This document shows positions 62,888-64,000 of a stretch of 64,000 nucleotides of DNA, in pieces. Source of the DNA: Allosphingosinicella deserti (GTDB taxonomy: Bacteria > Pseudomonadota > Alphaproteobacteria > Sphingomonadales > Sphingomonadaceae); the NCBI RefSeq assembly GCF_003012735.1, contig NZ_PXYI01000007.1:245772-309771 (forward strand), read 5' to 3'. The stretch's first letter is position 1. Every line of letters starts with the position of its first letter. The notes beneath the pieces were generated by a model. It did no database searches and was not told the DNA's origin. It saw only the letters and a program-made list of their open reading frames with translations. The translations under genes were made by a program, and so were the position numbers.

Positions 62888-63082
62888 TCAGTGTGCACGT
62901 CCTGCAGCGATCGGCTTGCCGAGATGGGCCGCCTCGTAGCCCTGCAACATGTCGAAGCCCATCTGGAGGTGACAGGCAGGAACCGTCTCTCCGATGGCGT
63001 CGCACAAGTCGATGGCCAGCCGAAGATGCTCGAGAGCCTGGTCGACGATGGCCTGACGGTCAGGATTGGTCACTTGGTTCAT
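62888..63082 (-). CDS. Small conserved hypothetical protein
   Basis: A 64-residue acidic helical protein (AIVDQALEHLRLAIDLCDAIGETVPACHLQMGFDMLQGYEAA, given here in two parts: AIVDQALEHLRLAIDLCD and AIGETVPACHLQMGFDML). AAGGGGG lies directly before ATG 63082. No family is recognised. Its position upstream of the membrane-anchored LuxR-type protein suggests the two belong together. Confidence 0.6.
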   Translation of the reverse strand: MNQVTNPDRQAIVDQALEHLRLAIDLCDAIGETVPACHLQMGFDMLQGYEAAHLGKPIAAGRAH

Positions 63083-63310
63083 ACCCCCTTGTATATCGAG
63101 AGGCCGCCGCAGGCGAGCGCCTTTCGACAGCGCATCGCACACTGTCCCGCGCTTGCCCGATACAGCCGGACGGAGGCCCACCATGGTGGTGATCGAGCGT
63201 GCATGTCTCGGGATCTTCCCGGCTCGGCGCGCGCCGCTTCGACGTGCGCCTCACATGCGGTCAGGTCCGTTCAGTGTTGACTAAACGGAGTTGGTGCTTA
63301 CGTTCCAGCA

Positions 63311-63778
63311 ATGGCGGACAACCGAAACGCTGCGGCGGATCATTTCGTGGAATCCATGGGATTGCACTTCGAAGCGGACGGGATGCCCCGGATTGCCGGG
63401 CGCATCCTTGGCCTGTTCATTCTCGAAGGCGGGCCTCTGAGTTTCGCGGTTCTCGCCGAGCGGCTGAAGATCAGTCGTGCCAGCGTCAGTACCAACACAC
63501 GGCTGCTCGCCGAAATGGGTGTGATCGAAAGGACGACCGTTTCGGGTGAACGTCAGGACTATTTCCGGATGGCGGATTCTCCTTATGTCTGCCTCCTCCA
63601 CAAGATGGCGGACAGGGCTGACAAGGCAGCGCGGATGACGGATCAAGCGGTTGCCGGCCTCGTCGAAAGCGATCCGGACGTGCGCAGGCGGCTTGGCGCC
63701 TTTTCCGAATTCCAGCGTGCAATCGCTACCTCCGCAAAGCGGCTCGCCAACAGCATTCGCAACCCGGCAAAGCACTGA
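63311..63778 (+). CDS. GbsR/MarR-family transcriptional regulator
   Basis: Winged-helix regulator of 155 residues. FVESMGLHFEADGMPRIAGRILGLFILEGGP is the typical start of the GbsR (COG1510) group. The recognition helix follows in LAERLKISRASVSTNTRLLAEMGVIERT, then the wing GERQDYFRM and a helical dimerisation tail. Members control osmoprotectant or efflux genes in other bacteria. The regulated gene may have lain downstream, where an IS630-type element now begins about 100 bp after the stop. Confidence 0.88.
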   Translation: MADNRNAAADHFVESMGLHFEADGMPRIAGRILGLFILEGGPLSFAVLAERLKISRASVSTNTRLLAEMGVIERTTVSGERQDYFRMADSPYVCLLHKMADRADKAARMTDQAVAGLVESDPDVRRRLGAFSEFQRAIATSAKRLANSIRNPAKH

Positions 63779-63796
63779 AATTGTTGGGCTCGGTCT

Positions 63797-63825
63797 TTGT
63801 TCAGCCTTGATCGAACAAACTGAAC
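63797..63825. repeat. Nested inverted repeats downstream of the GbsR-like gene
   Basis: TTGTTC (63797-63802) pairs with GAACAA (63813-63818), and GTTCAG (63799-63804) pairs with CTGAAC (63820-63825). It could be an operator for a gene displaced by the insertion element or a weak terminator. Confidence 0.35.
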
Positions 63826-63877
63826 GATTATCTTCGATACGCTGTCAGGGTCATCTCTGGCGGCTCGCAGGTACTTA

Positions 63878-64000
63878 GAGCATGATCATCTTAGACTGAA
63901 GCATATCCGCTGTTTGCGAGGTAGTTTGCGCATTCGACGGGGTCGAAGCAGTCGAGGAGGGTTCCGATGCGCTTCCAGCAGGCTTCGACGGTGCGCTCCT
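63878..64000 (-). mobile_element. IS630-family insertion sequence, right-edge fragment
   Basis: The window ends inside an insertion sequence. The transposase end is described separately. GAGCATGATCATCTT from 63878 is a plausible terminal inverted repeat, next to a TA (63876-63877), the target dinucleotide of IS630 elements. Confidence 0.7.
63891..64000 (-). CDS. IS630-family transposase, C-terminal fragment
   Basis: The minus strand is open from the window edge to a TAA at 63891-63893. The last 36 residues read ERTVEACWKRIGTLLDCF then DPVECANYLANSGYASV, the characteristic C-terminus (PxECANYxxxxGY) of IS630-type DDE transposases in sphingomonads. The catalytic DDE domain lies beyond the window. 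Whether the element is complete cannot be judged. Confidence 0.85.
   Translation of the reverse strand, partial: ERTVEACWKRIGTLLDCFDPVECANYLANSGYASV

Overview
This 64 kb window is high-GC chromosomal DNA that reads as a sphingomonad alphaproteobacterium (Sphingomonas or a close relative). Supporting signs are several families typical of that group: a Xanthomonas/Caulobacter-type TonB-dependent receptor next to a flavin-dependent halogenase, an Entner-Doudoroff cluster zwf-edd-glk, a single-cysteine alphaproteobacterial DksA, a DUF1465 protein, YdcH-like (DUF465) miniproteins, a LOV-HTH photoreceptor of the Erythrobacter EL222 type, and REP-like palindromes. The order is dense and chromosomal, with many 4-bp start/stop overlaps. 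The only mobile element is the 3' end of an IS630-type transposase at the right edge. I see no rRNA, tRNA, CRISPR array, prophage or known defence system. All family calls come from reading motifs; no database search was run.

Layout. 0-5.5 kb: rimO (cut by the left edge), an orphan TpsB/ShlB-type outer-membrane transporter, surE coupled to a potassium channel, and a host-attachment-like protein. 5.5-11.6 kb: a Ser/Thr-repeat surface protein with a PEP-CTERM-like tail, dksA, a divergent DUF465 pair, a DUF1465 protein, an iron alcohol dehydrogenase coupled to a thioesterase, and a nitronate monooxygenase. 11.6-31.9 kb: a carbohydrate island. A GH97 alpha-glucosidase lies ahead of zwf-edd-glk on the minus strand, beside a divergent LacI regulator. 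Next come two GH13 enzymes facing away from a TonB receptor, a halogenase and a GPH/SLC45-type sugar transporter. A second TonB receptor closes the block. The likely logic is maltodextrin uptake, hydrolysis to glucose, phosphorylation and Entner-Doudoroff catabolism.

32-40.6 kb: a purine/pyrimidine salvage block with a queuosine-precursor transporter, an adenosine-kinase-like PfkB kinase, a LOG-family phosphoribohydrolase, a CNT nucleoside transporter, a 2OG-Fe(II) oxygenase, cytidine deaminase, a 5'-nucleotidase-like lipoprotein and AMP nucleosidase. 40.7-50.5 kb: an EF-hand protein, a complete RND efflux operon with a divergent TetR regulator, an SDR, and a ketoglutarate-semialdehyde-type dehydrogenase whose upstream operator matches one in the carbohydrate island. 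51-53 kb: tyrA-like dehydrogenase and DAHP synthase.

53-64 kb: two tiny overlapping genes, a retropepsin-like protease, glyoxalase I coupled to an MDR reductase, and a DHH phosphoesterase coupled to UV endonuclease UvsE. Beyond these are a methyltransferase, the LOV-HTH photoreceptor, a D-lactate dehydrogenase-like gene with a clean in-frame internal deletion, a run of small regulators and membrane proteins, and the IS630 end. The most unusual items are the deleted dehydrogenase, the LOV/UvsE/DHH neighbourhood, the shared 14-bp operator in two distant promoters, the TTTGCA repeat motifs, and the Ser/Thr-repeat surface protein.
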